In this document: positions 1 through 9,560 of the stretch, in pieces
How positions within the stretch are numbered: position 1 is the stretch's first letter
Layout of the letters: each line of letters starts with the position of its first letter
From: Rhizopus sp. PT2906
Lineage: Eukaryota > Mucoromycota > Mucoromycetes > Mucorales > Rhizopodaceae
Direction: 5' to 3'
NCBI GenBank assembly: GCA_025529335.1
Contig: JAMYHX010000427.1
Span: 1 to 37,702, forward strand
Length of the DNA: 37,702 nt
The notes under the pieces: model-generated
Told to the model about the DNA's origin: nothing
Database searches by the model: none
Seen by the model: only the letters and a program-made list of their open reading frames with translations
Translations under genes and position numbers: made by a program

Positions 1-2120
1 TTTCAAAACCATTATATACCTTAGTTTCTGAGTGAATGCTATAAGTATGCTTTATTATCTCTTTAAAAATACACTAGAATTTCACCACTATATTTATTTT
101 TAACTTGGCTTTTGATTTTTCCATATAAACTCCATAAATTCCTGCGCAGGTCTCATTTTTTGACAGAAAAAAAAGACTTAATTTTCCACATTACCTCATG
201 CCCGCATCGTTTTAAAAGTAAAATATGATAAGAATTATATAATCCTTTTCTATAAAGATGTATAAAGCATACAGAAGAAACTTAGATATCTCTTAGACCT
301 TGTCATTTTTTTTAAATAGAGGTTCCCAAAGGAAGCTTTTTATACACACGGTCCTATTTGCTTATATCCCTTCATCTTTCCATAAAATATATTTAAGTTC
401 TGCACGGTTTTTTGTCATTGTGTTGATCGAAGTCGTGCTCATGAATTTTAACAGCCTGTAGCAATAAGAAGAATATATATTTTTATGCAATGGTTTAAAT
501 AGTAAAATACAAAGACAAAAGAAATACCCATTATTGATCTTTACTCCAAGATAAAAACTGAAGGAACGTACAAATAAAATAACAATTTACTATCTATAGC
601 TGCTATCAACTGGTTGGTGAATCATTGTTCTAAGCTTACATTATAATTACTGAGGATTGAATCGACTAATGGTGCCTGAGTCCATAAATAAAGTTTTTAA
701 TTCGTCCCTGACAATGATCTTGTAGTTTATTTCATGATCTGGATAATGATACTACTTTTACCGTGATAAAGATTATCTTTTATATAAAGAAGTAATTATT
801 TATATTCAAAGAAGAGATTCTATTAAATTTGACTTATCATTAAAAGTGTGTACACGTAGTCTTATAATGTATGAATTTACTCTATTCATACTGATTACAG
901 CTGTTTATCTCAATGTCAGTTATTAGCAGACATTGTCCTATGACTCGTGACTTTTGTGTCTGAAGGTAAACCATACTCTTGCTCCATCAGATCATAAGCT
1001 CTCGTTAGCTTGTCAACAAATGCAGATTCGGACATACAAGGCGTACATATACCGGAAGCTTCATTTTTGTTGTTCTAAAGCATTCTACGTCATTATTGTG
1101 CCATCATAACATTATCAATAAATATTCATAGCTATCACTCTTCAATTATACTGTAGCCTGCTCCATATATAATCTACCATATGCGATATTTCTTCTATCA
1201 AATTCCTGAAGTGTCGTTATAGTACTTTAATTGAATGTCATTGCTCACGTACGTACTCCAAATTGAAACTTCCTTATTCGACAATCACTATCAGGACAGG
1301 TTCATCTTAGCCTACAAGCCCTTCCCATATTTATTGAATGAACATAAATAGATATGCAACTATACCAATTATTGTTATTGCTCATAGACGTTGAAAAGTA
1401 TGAATATCATTGTTTTAATCATATATATCAATCTCACTGGTGTATCAACCTTTGCTATTCTATTTATTGTTAATTTTTGCCTCTTACTTTAGTGGTTGGC
1501 AAAATAGCAAGCTAAGAAGCTCATAATTAACCTATCTTACTCCATAGCAAATAACTTGAAAAGTATAAATAAGAACTGCTTTAGATCAATAAAAATACAA
1601 TTCAGCTTTACTGTACCCTCTAATCTTCATCTTTTGGGTAAAGGGCAGCAAGGGCAGAAGAAGAGAACTATAAAGAACAGAGGAAGTACTATCTCAACGT
1701 GTAATTACTGTAATTGCAATTGATTCAATGCGGCTTCATAGGTGGTGACAAATTATTCGAGTAAATTGATGGCTGCGAATAACTTGTTCAAATCAACAGA
1801 GGAGGAAGATATAGAAGGAGAGGCAAGATTTTGACAATTCAATAAATGAGATGAGTAAGATGGCATTAAAACTGTAGACAGATGGCTTTTTGCTGTTGAA
1901 TATTTTTGTAATGGCGAAATCGTCGTCTTAAACAATGGAAACAGCTAAAAGTAGAGTTGAAATTAGAGAGCGTAATGTCAAATAAAAACAGGACCGCCGC
2001 GACGTTTCAATGTACAAAATCTCGATCCGCATACTCTAATTACCGAACCGCACAGTTGCCTGTCCGAACCGGAATTTTTAATGTAAATGTTCTTTATTTT
2101 GAGTTCAAAGCTCCCAAAAT
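1..2120. other. Gene-poor AT-rich stretch
   Basis: I see no supportable gene here. Open frames are short, start-less or low-complexity. A roughly 50-codon open stretch on the minus strand around 910-1065 has a protein-like composition (it includes the string SESAFVDKLTRAYDL) but follows a stop and has no convincing start or splice site; it may be a decayed transposon or repeat-gene fragment. The rest reads as non-coding or fully decayed sequence. Confidence 0.5.
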
Positions 2121-2192
2121 GAGGGCTTAGCTCAGCGGTAGAGCGGCAGATTGCAAATCTGTAGGTCCCGTGTTCAATCCACGGAGTCCTCT
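2121..2192 (+). tRNA. tRNA-Cys, anticodon GCA, no intron
   Basis: This is a complete cloverleaf of 72 nt. The 7-bp acceptor stem GAGGGCT pairs with AGTCCTC, with one G-U pair. The D arm contains GCTC/GAGC. The anticodon stem-loop is GCAGA-TTGCAAA-TCTGT with anticodon GCA. The T arm is CCGTG-TTCAATC-CACGG. The discriminator base is T at 2192, the expected identity base for tRNA-Cys. No CCA is encoded, as usual in eukaryotes. The gene looks functional and is the only tRNA I found. Confidence 0.95.
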
Positions 2193-2237
2193 CACTGTTT
2201 GAAGTGTGGTTCAACTAATAGTTGTAAATCGGGGAGC

Positions 2238-2242
2238 TTTTT
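2238..2242 (+). terminator. Probable RNA polymerase III terminator of tRNA-Cys
   Basis: This is the first run of five T residues downstream of the tRNA, about 45 nt after its 3' end. An oligo-T run on the non-template strand is the standard pol III stop signal. The trailer is rather long, so this assignment rests on position only. Confidence 0.45.
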
Positions 2243-2343
2243 ACGTTTTTATCCGGATAAACCTTTAGCCGTATCGTTCATTTCTTTTTGCTGTTGATGA
2301 AGCTAATTGATGACCCTTGTTGTTGTACATGTATATAAAGTAC

Positions 2344-2882
2344 TTGACAATTAGAGAACCGGTACAACAAGATCTTGGCTAGCTCCTTCAACCATAAGCT
2401 TATTGTAGCACCAATGACCATAATTGATTCTTTTTGGACTGCGAGATTAAGGTTTGCCCATTTAACGTTTGAACCATAAATGAAGTGAACTTTAAATCAA
2501 ATGAACCTTATATCGACCAACTTTATTTTTAACAAGTATAAAAGGCATTGTCCTTTTCATTATTCAATAAATCATTCAATAAATCACTTACGATTTGAAT
2601 CACAACCTTTTCTTTTTATTTTTATCTTTTATTTACTTCTGAACAATCCAAACAAGTGGATTCAGGAACCTCTTTATCTTCTTTATTATTCCTTTTACTT
2701 TGTACAACTCAGTCTGATCAACTTTACACGATCTGGTGGTCACACATCGAACCTTTATTATAACTTTACCTTTTAAACACTTTTGCTACGAACTCTAAGT
2801 CTTACAGAGACTACGAACACACAAACTTCTGTTTTTATTATCTTTTACAACACACTCAAACCCAAGGTCACCAGAAATTACA
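2344..2882 (+). repeat. Diverged LTR-like copy
   Basis: The 3' half of this stretch is related to the solo LTR at 4247-4690. Both have a TATA element (AGTATAAAAGG, about 2535 and 4419), a T-rich leader with TTATT..CTTTTAC, and a matched block TGATCAACTTTA..GATCTG.TGGTCAC (about 2717 and 4580). Both end in AAATTACA. The 5' half keeps only GAACCGGT..CA in common. I could not find a target-site duplication, so the left edge is approximate. It reads as an old, decayed LTR of the same family. Confidence 0.5.
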
Positions 2883-3105
2883 TTATCAAGGACACACTTG
2901 GTTTCTGACAAAACTTTTGCTCTATCGCTATTAATTTGACGGATGGGGCGTACACTCTCAGTAGACCGATGACAAGGTTTTTCGTAATTTTAGTACTGTT
3001 GAAGACTTTTCACAAGGTTCCATCGAGGTTATCTGGCATATAAGAGAGTTTCTCCTCACTATTGGGATCATGGATGTCATATTGCTCAAAAGAGTCACAA
3101 TCCAT

Positions 3106-3537
3106 CTATAAGAGTATGCAGTCGTCTTCTTCTATAACTTTCTGATTATTGCGGCTAGTTTCGACAATTTTACTTGCGGCACACTGATTTTCGTTGACTT
3201 GAAATTGAAGGTGAACATGCATTTCTTTCTTGGTTTTCGCTAGCACACAGATAGGTTCCAAATAATGGACTAGGCGTATATCTGATATTTTCAATAGTTC
3301 TAATGCATTATGCTCTAATTCTTAAAGCACTCTCGGAGCAACGCTCAGGCCGAACGACAATGACTTATATTCGTAAAATATACTCTTATAAAGAAATGAG
3401 AGAAGTTCGCGGATTGGTGCTATGATGAAGCTTACTTCAGATCGGTATTTGTCAAAATATCGTTCGGTTCTATAGTTTCTCACAAGGCAGGTACTTTTTC
3501 TATTTGAAATGGATGTACTAAATATATTGATTGACAT
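3106..3537 (-). pseudogene. Reverse transcriptase relic (DIRS- or Ty3-like)
   Basis: Two consecutive minus-strand open pieces, 3322-3537 and 3106-3294, lie in one direction with a stop between them. The first ends in ELLSFLYKSIFYEYKSLSFG followed by LSVAPRVL, which matches the reverse-transcriptase palm segment F.Y....Y.Y..LPFGL..APRVF. The second contains DIRLVHYLEPICVLAKTKKE, which aligns with the catalytic (I)R.V.YLDD..VLA.TK.E block. The YxDD box has become YLEP, losing both catalytic aspartates, so the relic is inactive. The family (DIRS-type tyrosine-recombinase element or Ty3/gypsy) cannot be decided from this fragment. Confidence 0.7.
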
Positions 3538-4244
3538 TCCTTCAATTTAAAATTGATTGGATCTTGCTCGGCTCCTTGACATAAAAAATTTTAAGAAGAA
3601 ACGTTGTTTTTTCATAAGCGAGCGCTCGATTATCCTTGAATTCAAAAAATTCATCTGCACTGCCTACTGCTCTATTCTTCAAACAAAATCTAACCAAATG
3701 CCTCAATTCAGATTAGATCTTGCAGGTGTAAACAAAGTTCGAAAATAAAGTGTCATATTGATACTAGAGTCTTCAGCTTTTATCAACGTATGCAAACCGT
3801 ACAGCTTTGTGGCCCAGTCCCTTGAAGTTTCTTGAGAAACATGTACCCAGACTCTTGAAAAAAGTTAATCGAAATAGCTGCTTTGAAGAAGGCATCAAGC
3901 AAACAGGGGAAACTCACGGTGAACCTGGGCCATGGTCTGTGAGTCGTTTGCAGTATACAGAAAAAGTAAACTCTACTCTTAAGTGATCTGAGCCAGTTTG
4001 AATGATCTCCAGCGTGTTTGCGAAATAGCAGCAAAGCAAAAAGTCACTAAATTAGCCCAGAGACATGTACAATTGATCATGATGCTTATCAGAATCGATT
4101 ATGAGATAGTAATGATATCAAAGGAAAAGCTTTGACATTGATTTTATCTGTTACTGTAACAAGTGCATCCAAGTCCTATTCAACATCAAATGACTGCACT
4201 AAAAACTTTATCAGCGACCGTTTCGTTATAAAGCACATAACAAT
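3538..4244. other. Decayed sequence between RT relic and solo LTR
   Basis: There is no recognisable gene here. A start-less minus-strand frame at 3783-4034 has no motif I recognise. It may be the upstream part of the same retroelement as the RT relic, but the sequence does not prove this. Confidence 0.4.
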
Positions 4245-4350
4245 AGTGTAATGAACCGGTTTCACAAAATTACACTATATCAAGTGATATAGAGGAATCT
4301 GACATGAGTCGCCTTCCGACTCATGTTGATTTCCGAAACTTTTCGGAAAT
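4245..4350. repeat. Cluster of four perfect inverted repeats in the LTR 5' end
   Basis: Four perfect stem-loops follow one another. AGTGTAAT (4245-4252) pairs with ATTACACT (4269-4276). ATATCA (4277-4282) pairs with TGATAT (4285-4290). ACATGAGTCG (4302-4311) pairs with CGACTCATGT (4317-4326) around a 5-nt loop. ATTTCCGAA (4329-4337) pairs with TTCGGAAAT (4342-4350) around a 4-nt loop. They occupy the U3-like part upstream of the TATA box. Confidence 0.85.
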
Positions 4351-4690
4351 ATGAAAATTCTCGGATCAAAACCTTTTTCGGTAAAGTGTATGAAATTTAT
4401 CCAAGATGTATTATGAAAAGTATAAAAGGATGAAACCTTTTTGTTGAAAATAAAGATCATTGAATTATTACCAAGATAATCAATCAACCAACTTCCCTTT
4501 TCTTCTTTATAAACAGGACATAACTTTTGTTATAAAAGTTTTTGATCTCTTATTATCTTTTACTTTACTTTATTTTCAGTTTGATCAACTTTAAAAGATC
4601 TGATGGTCACTTCAAGCACCTAAACTTATAAATCTCAAGAAAACTTTCTATATTAACAATAACCTCTACAAACCCATAAGAAAAATTACA
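4247..4690 (+). repeat. Solo LTR with 4-bp target-site duplication
   Basis: This 444-bp element begins TGTAAT and ends ATTACA, the short terminal inverted repeat with TG..CA ends typical of LTRs. It is flanked by ATAG at 4243-4246 and ATAG at 4691-4694, a 4-bp direct repeat; counting the shared A, AATAG can be read as 5 bp. Inside are a palindrome-rich 5' part (U3-like), a TATA box AGTATAAAAGG at about 4419, and a T-rich leader. No internal retroelement DNA lies next to it, so it is a solo LTR left by recombination between two LTRs. The TATA box points along the plus strand, opposite to the nearby RT relic. Confidence 0.75.
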
Positions 4691-5697
4691 ATAGGTTTGC
4701 AATTATAACTTGTCTGATAGTCCTTGCCCTGATTAAAAGCATAAACTTTATGTTTTAGCTTCTCTTTAAAGTATTTCTATAGTAAGCATAACAATTATTT
4801 TGCGTAATTTAATTTACAATAACATAGATCTCTGCTTTCCACCCAAAAGTTAAAAAGTCAATCCATTTCTACGCCAGATTCTTCTAGTGAAGAGCTATTG
4901 ATATCGGTTAGGAACTCAGTAACAGATACAAGGATATTGAAAATAGGAAACGAATCAGAAATACATTAAGGGGTAACATTAGCAGTAGAGCCAAGAGTGG
5001 TATAGTCGAAGCAAGTTGGAAGGTGCCATATTTGATCCGAAGCATTATGATAAGTTGAATATAATCTTACAGCAAAGCATACATTCTACTCTCTATTTCT
5101 TCTATTGCATTAACTGAGAAAAAGGAAAAGAAGAAGAATAAACTGAAACAATATAAGGCGACATACACAGGAATCATTAACCGTTCTGTCCTCATATAAA
5201 AAGACACAGTTTTGTAAATAAAGAACTCCCTCTTATTTTGATCTTATAAATCACTAAAATATATATATTGGAATTACTAGCGCTTCATTACATGATCAGT
5301 ATCACTTTCAAAGAATAAGCCAGACACATGCTGCATATATGTGTACGGATTATGTACTACTATTTCCTCATGGAACATATGAGTGACGTTAGGGCTTGTG
5401 CCCCTTCTCTCCTCTATTTACTGTTACTTCTTCGATCATTATTCCTGGTGTTTACATGATAATCCATGGCCATCATGTGCCATTTTAGTACCCCTATCCA
5501 TCACTTTTATAAAGAAAATTACTTTGAGGACTACATCATGATGTGCAGTGCATCAAAAGTAGAATGCTTTTATTCAAGGAATAATTTTACTATTAAAGAA
5601 AAAAGATAAATTGATAAAAAAAAGTGTTGTCTATTGTTAATTTACATGACAGGGCTATCCACAGCTGCTTCTCCTTTTTTCTTTTCTTTAATTCAAC
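4691..5697. other. Gene-free stretch upstream of the Fanzor relic
   Basis: No supportable gene is present. Short open pieces between 4850 and 5200 are rich in Ser/Lys/Asn and broken by stops. The left edge of the Fanzor element should lie in this stretch or shortly after it, but I found no clear terminal inverted repeat or target duplication. Confidence 0.4.
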
Positions 5698-5869
5698 ATG
5701 AAACGAAAAAAAGACAAAACACTCTGCCTTCAAAGGCAAAGCGAGACAAAGGAAAAGGTGTGTAAGCTATAAATTCGACATTACATACGTTAAGGGTCTA
5801 TTTAGCCGCCTTTCGCGAGTTCTCTTCTTTGTTTGCACAAACGCAAACAAGCTTATTCAAATATACACT

Positions 5870-6870
5870 TTTTGAAGCAAACGATGATGACTTTCAAGAA
5901 GCTCCATTACTTAGAAAAGGTAAAGATAAACATCTATCAGTTCTATCTGTTTTATAACAGAATGTTGTAATAGGCAAGAACGTCCATACTACTTTGAAAG
6001 CTGTTAAAGAAGACACATCTGCTCCTGATCTTTCAAATGCTGTTACCAGTAAAAAGACATATATGCCTGCAGTCAACAAAGATACGAGTGCTCAAGATGT
6101 ATTACCTGCTCCTATTCCTTCCACTAGCCGTACTTTTACTCCCATCAAGACCTCTAAGAAATATCAAGACAAGATTGCTAAGACTAAAGCACTTAAAAAG
6201 GAAAAAGAAAAGAACAATATGATAGGAAATGAGCAAAAGCAAGTATGGTGTCCTTCTTGTGGTGGAACCGATCACTCTCGCTCCTCCAGCAAGTTGTGTC
6301 TTATGGACAAGTCAAAAACGAAACTTCCAAAGCCTAAAGACATCGTCGAGAAAACTTTTGTAATCAAGATATCTTTGGCTAATACTTGCAAATATCTCAA
6401 GTTCATTACCTTGATCCAAGAAGTAGTTGACTATATTACTCAACTGGTATACGCTGAATCCATTTTTGCTAATTACTATTTCTTGGAACTTCTCGAAAAT
6501 GGTGAAGAACTACCTGTAGTCACTCAATATCTGTTCTATAGCATATTTTCCATCTTTGCTGGCCAAGAAAAGCATACATCTGATAGTATTAAGAAGAGCT
6601 TCAAAACCTTTTGTAAATCTACTTCTCTTACTCAATCTGACTTGGATAAGCACACAAGTAAAGGATATATGACCATTGTGTCATCCATGGCTAAGCAATA
6701 TGAAACACTGGTCTGAAATTACGTATGCTCTACTTATGAAGCTCGAACTCTCAGGTATATTCTTAATATCCTGTCCGAAAAGGCCGCTCCTTACTTCTGT
6801 GATGATAGCTTAACAGTTAAACAGCGCAAGTCTTTAGCAAAGCATACATCTTCGGGAAAAGGTTTGACAT
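5870..6870 (+). pseudogene. Fanzor relic, N-terminal part
   Basis: A probable exon ending ..EAPLLRK at about 5919 is followed by a 42-nt intron-like stretch (GTAAAGAT..TTATAACAG, ending about 5961), then a long open frame to 6715. The frame carries a Lys/Ser/Thr-rich leader and the motif WCPSCGGTDHSRSSSKLC (Cys-x2-Cys..Asp-His-x-Arg..Cys), a likely zinc knuckle. From about 6345 on it is helical and hydrophobic. The frame stops at TGA 6713-6715, but the same frame stays open beyond it (NYVCSTYEARTLRYILNILS) to about 6868, so one nonsense mutation explains the break. Translation from TTG at 5994 is not a real start. Assignment to the Fanzor gene rests on order and strand with the RuvC pieces. 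Confidence 0.65.
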
Positions 6871-7170
6871 GAGATAAAAAGTGATATCGCGCCCTAAACT
6901 CTCATCAGTTATTTTTTTGGGAATACTTAGATGGGATGCTTTACCTACAGCTTGGAAACCAAGTATCCCTTTCAATCCTTTGTTGCATAGCTCGTCTTTC
7001 GTAAAGACTGCTATTCTGTACAGATCTTTCTTTATAGCGTTCTTGGGCACCTTTTCCAACTTCGCCTCACTAATTACGCTTTTGTATTGCTGCCCATCAG
7101 CGCCGCATGCGTCAACGACGTAATCAGATCGGCAGCCCGTTGCTGGCACACTGCTATTGGCTTTGTCCAA
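6817..7170 (-). pseudogene. Fragment of a repeated fungal protein, inserted in the Fanzor relic
   Basis: This minus-strand open piece of 117 codons has no ATG (it opens at TTG). It contains GCRSDYVVDACG, an acidic-then-Lys segment SEAKLEKV, and KKDLYRIAVFTKDEL.....ILGFQAVG..ITFYLMS. The pattern resembles a lineage-specific, highly repeated family of unknown function that I associate with Mucorales, possibly with a PD-(D/E)xK-like core (D..E.K), though that is a guess. It runs opposite to the Fanzor pieces and separates N-terminal and middle parts, so it was probably inserted later. A possible upstream exon lies at about 7230-7300. Confidence 0.4.
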
Positions 7171-7310
7171 TCTACTCCAGTATATAAGGATATATCAATG
7201 GCATATACACTTCTGATTATTTTACTTACGGATGGGCTACTGCCATTGGATTGTCAGAAGAGAAGAGTGGTTTGCACAGCGGGCGAACGCAACACGTAAC
7301 TAACTCTAAT

Positions 7311-8100
7311 TCAGAGCAAGCGTTCTCTATTTTCATATGCTTCTGGCAGACTGAATAAGCGGTTAACTATATAATACCGACAAAACTCAATAAAGCTTAC
7401 GTTGTTTTTAGGGTTTTGTTATTTGCACAGCACTTCTTGTAAAAAATTATTTGAAGAAAGAAAAGTATAAAAAACTGACCACAGAATACGTTATTCTTAT
7501 AGACGCGTCATGCCCACTTCTCACTGGTCCTTAATTCATGCATTACTCCTATTCTTAATGATGGTCCCACTCTCTCGCTTCAACATAATAAAGAAATTAT
7601 TACAGACTCATTGATACACACTTCTCTTATGCTTCAGTGTTGTACATAGTGCTGTGTGGGTGTGGTTTGTTTATTTATGTATTAAGTCCAGAAAACGAAC
7701 AAGAAGCTCAGTAATATAAACTAACCACCTACAATAATAATTACAAACGCATACAAAAAGTGTAAATACCATTTTTAATCTCCTTATTCTTCCAAATAAA
7801 AGAAGCATAAAGAGTCTCGTTGTACTTTATACCCCTTACGCCTGCAACAACAACCAATATCACACAATCCATAGAGATACCAGCGACAGTGGATGGGGCA
7901 AACTCAGCAGTATAGTCAAGAAATACGAATTTTGAAACAAGAGCAAAAAGAACCTATCAATAAACAACATCCTCTATCGTCTTCTCGGTGACATTGTTAT
8001 TTTTGCAGCAACCTTTTTAAAATATTTGCCAGCGATACAATTTCTAAAGTATACACATCTTGCAAAATAAGCTCCATAGTGTAGTAAAAAGTAGATTTTT
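7311..8100. other. Unassigned sequence inside the broken Fanzor region
   Basis: No open frame of note is present. Part of this may be the rest of the inserted element and part decayed Fanzor coding sequence. I could not mark the junctions. Confidence 0.4.
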
Positions 8101-8103
8101 TAA

Positions 8104-9170
8104 TTGCTATGCTTTATGCCTTTCGAATACACTGACCTTCGAGGATCAAGATACATTTCTTTACTTCCCCTGTACAAGATTGATTCCAAGAGTATATCGA
8201 TTGATGCTCAATCTTTCTGGAAGCTTGTCAAACAATGTGACAACAAGATCAAACCAGGTCAAAAGAATGATAATAACTTAGCTTTATGGTACTTAATGCC
8301 TTTGATTTTTCAAAAATAGGCTACAAGACACTTGGTAGTTTGACCTCACGTTCAAAGAAGTTTGCGTACGTATGCTTGCATGTCTTTTCTCTTGGGTTAA
8401 ACAAATGTTGTCATTGTAGAAATGTGATCACCACTGATGGCTATGCTGTATTCTTCATGTTTAAGAAAACTGTCTCCATCCAAGATGAACTTAGAAGAGA
8501 ACCAAAAGCACCCAAAGGCTTTGCTGATATCGTTGGCAATGTAGAGGTTTAGACTGTTGATCCTGGTATATCAACTATCTTTACTGCAGTAGACTCTACA
8601 GGACATGAACGTATCCGAACTACAAGCTTGAAAGAATACTATCATTTATGTGGTTACAATCTTGCTACAAGAAGACGAAAAGAACACCAAGAGTGCTATT
8701 TAGACGAATTTAAGTATATTAGTGAATTACTTACTTTAAAGCTGCAAACTTGACCTCATTTTTACTAGCTGCTTCTACACGTCTACAAAATTACCAAAGA
8801 ATTCACAACTACTACTGTCAAGATATATGGTATGTAGCTCTCTTACATGATGTGTATCTTAATAATACTGTGTATGGAATAGGCCACAAAAGTAAAGTTC
8901 AAGACGTATATAAATAAGCAAAAAGGAACTCAAGAAATTGTTAAAAGACTCTTGACAACAGCAAAAAGTATGGCAAAACAAGCACAGTTGACGCTAAAAA
9001 CCAAAATCCAAACAAAAGCAAACATGTACCTCTACCTCCTGCTGGTCTTCTTTTCTCCTCTCAACGGAAGCGGATCATTGCGTTTGGAAATGGTTCTTTA
9101 GTTAAGCATGAAAGGAAAACGAGCTGCACCTATTAGATGTATTACGATTAAACAGATTTTTATAAGTAAT
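8104..9170 (+). pseudogene. Fanzor relic, middle part with RuvC-I and RuvC-II region
   Basis: Frame one (8104-8319) carries DSKSISIDAQSFWKLVKQC. A frameshift near 8290 leads to FDFSKIGYKTLGSLTSRSKK and then VITTDGYAVFFMFKK, matching the TDG..V strand that precedes RuvC-I in this family. A TAG at 8550-8552 interrupts exactly before TVDPGISTIFTAVDS (RuvC-I aspartate codon at 8559); related proteins often have Trp there, so TGG to TAG is likely. After TGA 8751 the reading moves to another frame (FLLAASTRLQNYQRIHNYY, up to about 8917). Further on HVPLPPAGLLFSPLNGSGS and RIIAFGNGSLVKHERK appear in different frames, fitting the RuvC-II neighbourhood. There are at least three frameshifts and three stops, so no functional product is possible. 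Confidence 0.75.
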
Positions 9171-9180
9171 AAAACCAAAA

Positions 9181-9560
9181 TGGGCACGTGATATTTTACA
9201 ACACCGTACTGCCCTGGTCAGTTCTAGGTGGTGCAGGTAGCTAATAACCCCTCTGGGTACGAGAGTAAAAATGCTTTGGCGTTAAGGATAGCGGAACAAA
9301 CGTTAATAGCACTTTTAGCGAGATCTCTATAGCCAATCAATCAATGGCTTCCCGGGTTGGCAAGTTGTAGCGGCACCTTCTTGTGATAGACATAGTCCAT
9401 CTCTTGTAAAATAGAGCAAAGTATAGACCACTTGGACGACCAAAATAGTTTTGCCTGACTGGAACGTGGTTTGGAGTTGGGCAGTCAATTTGAAAGAAAA
9501 GAGAGAGGGTCAGTGGCAGTCTCCGGTATCTGCAGCCGGCGATGCATGTTGAGGCAGTAG
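9181..9560. other. Atypical stretch interrupting the Fanzor relic
   Basis: This segment starts near GGGCACGTGAT and has no Fanzor similarity I can see, while Fanzor pieces resume right after it. It is visibly richer in G and C than its flanks (for example CTGCAGCCGGCGATGC near 9530). A minus-strand open frame at 9337-9567 is present without recognisable motif. It is probably an insertion, but I see no terminal repeats. Confidence 0.35.

Noticed and set aside
910..1065. Possible coding piece on the minus strand
   Set aside because: About 50 codons of protein-like sequence, but no start, splice site or recognised family.
1978..2214. Minus-strand open frame of 78 codons
   Set aside because: It is mostly the antisense of the tRNA-Cys gene.
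2344..4690. One LTR retrotransposon with two LTRs around the RT relic
   Set aside because: Both LTR-like copies have their TATA boxes on the plus strand while the RT reads on the minus strand, and the right copy has its own target duplication, so they are separate insertions.
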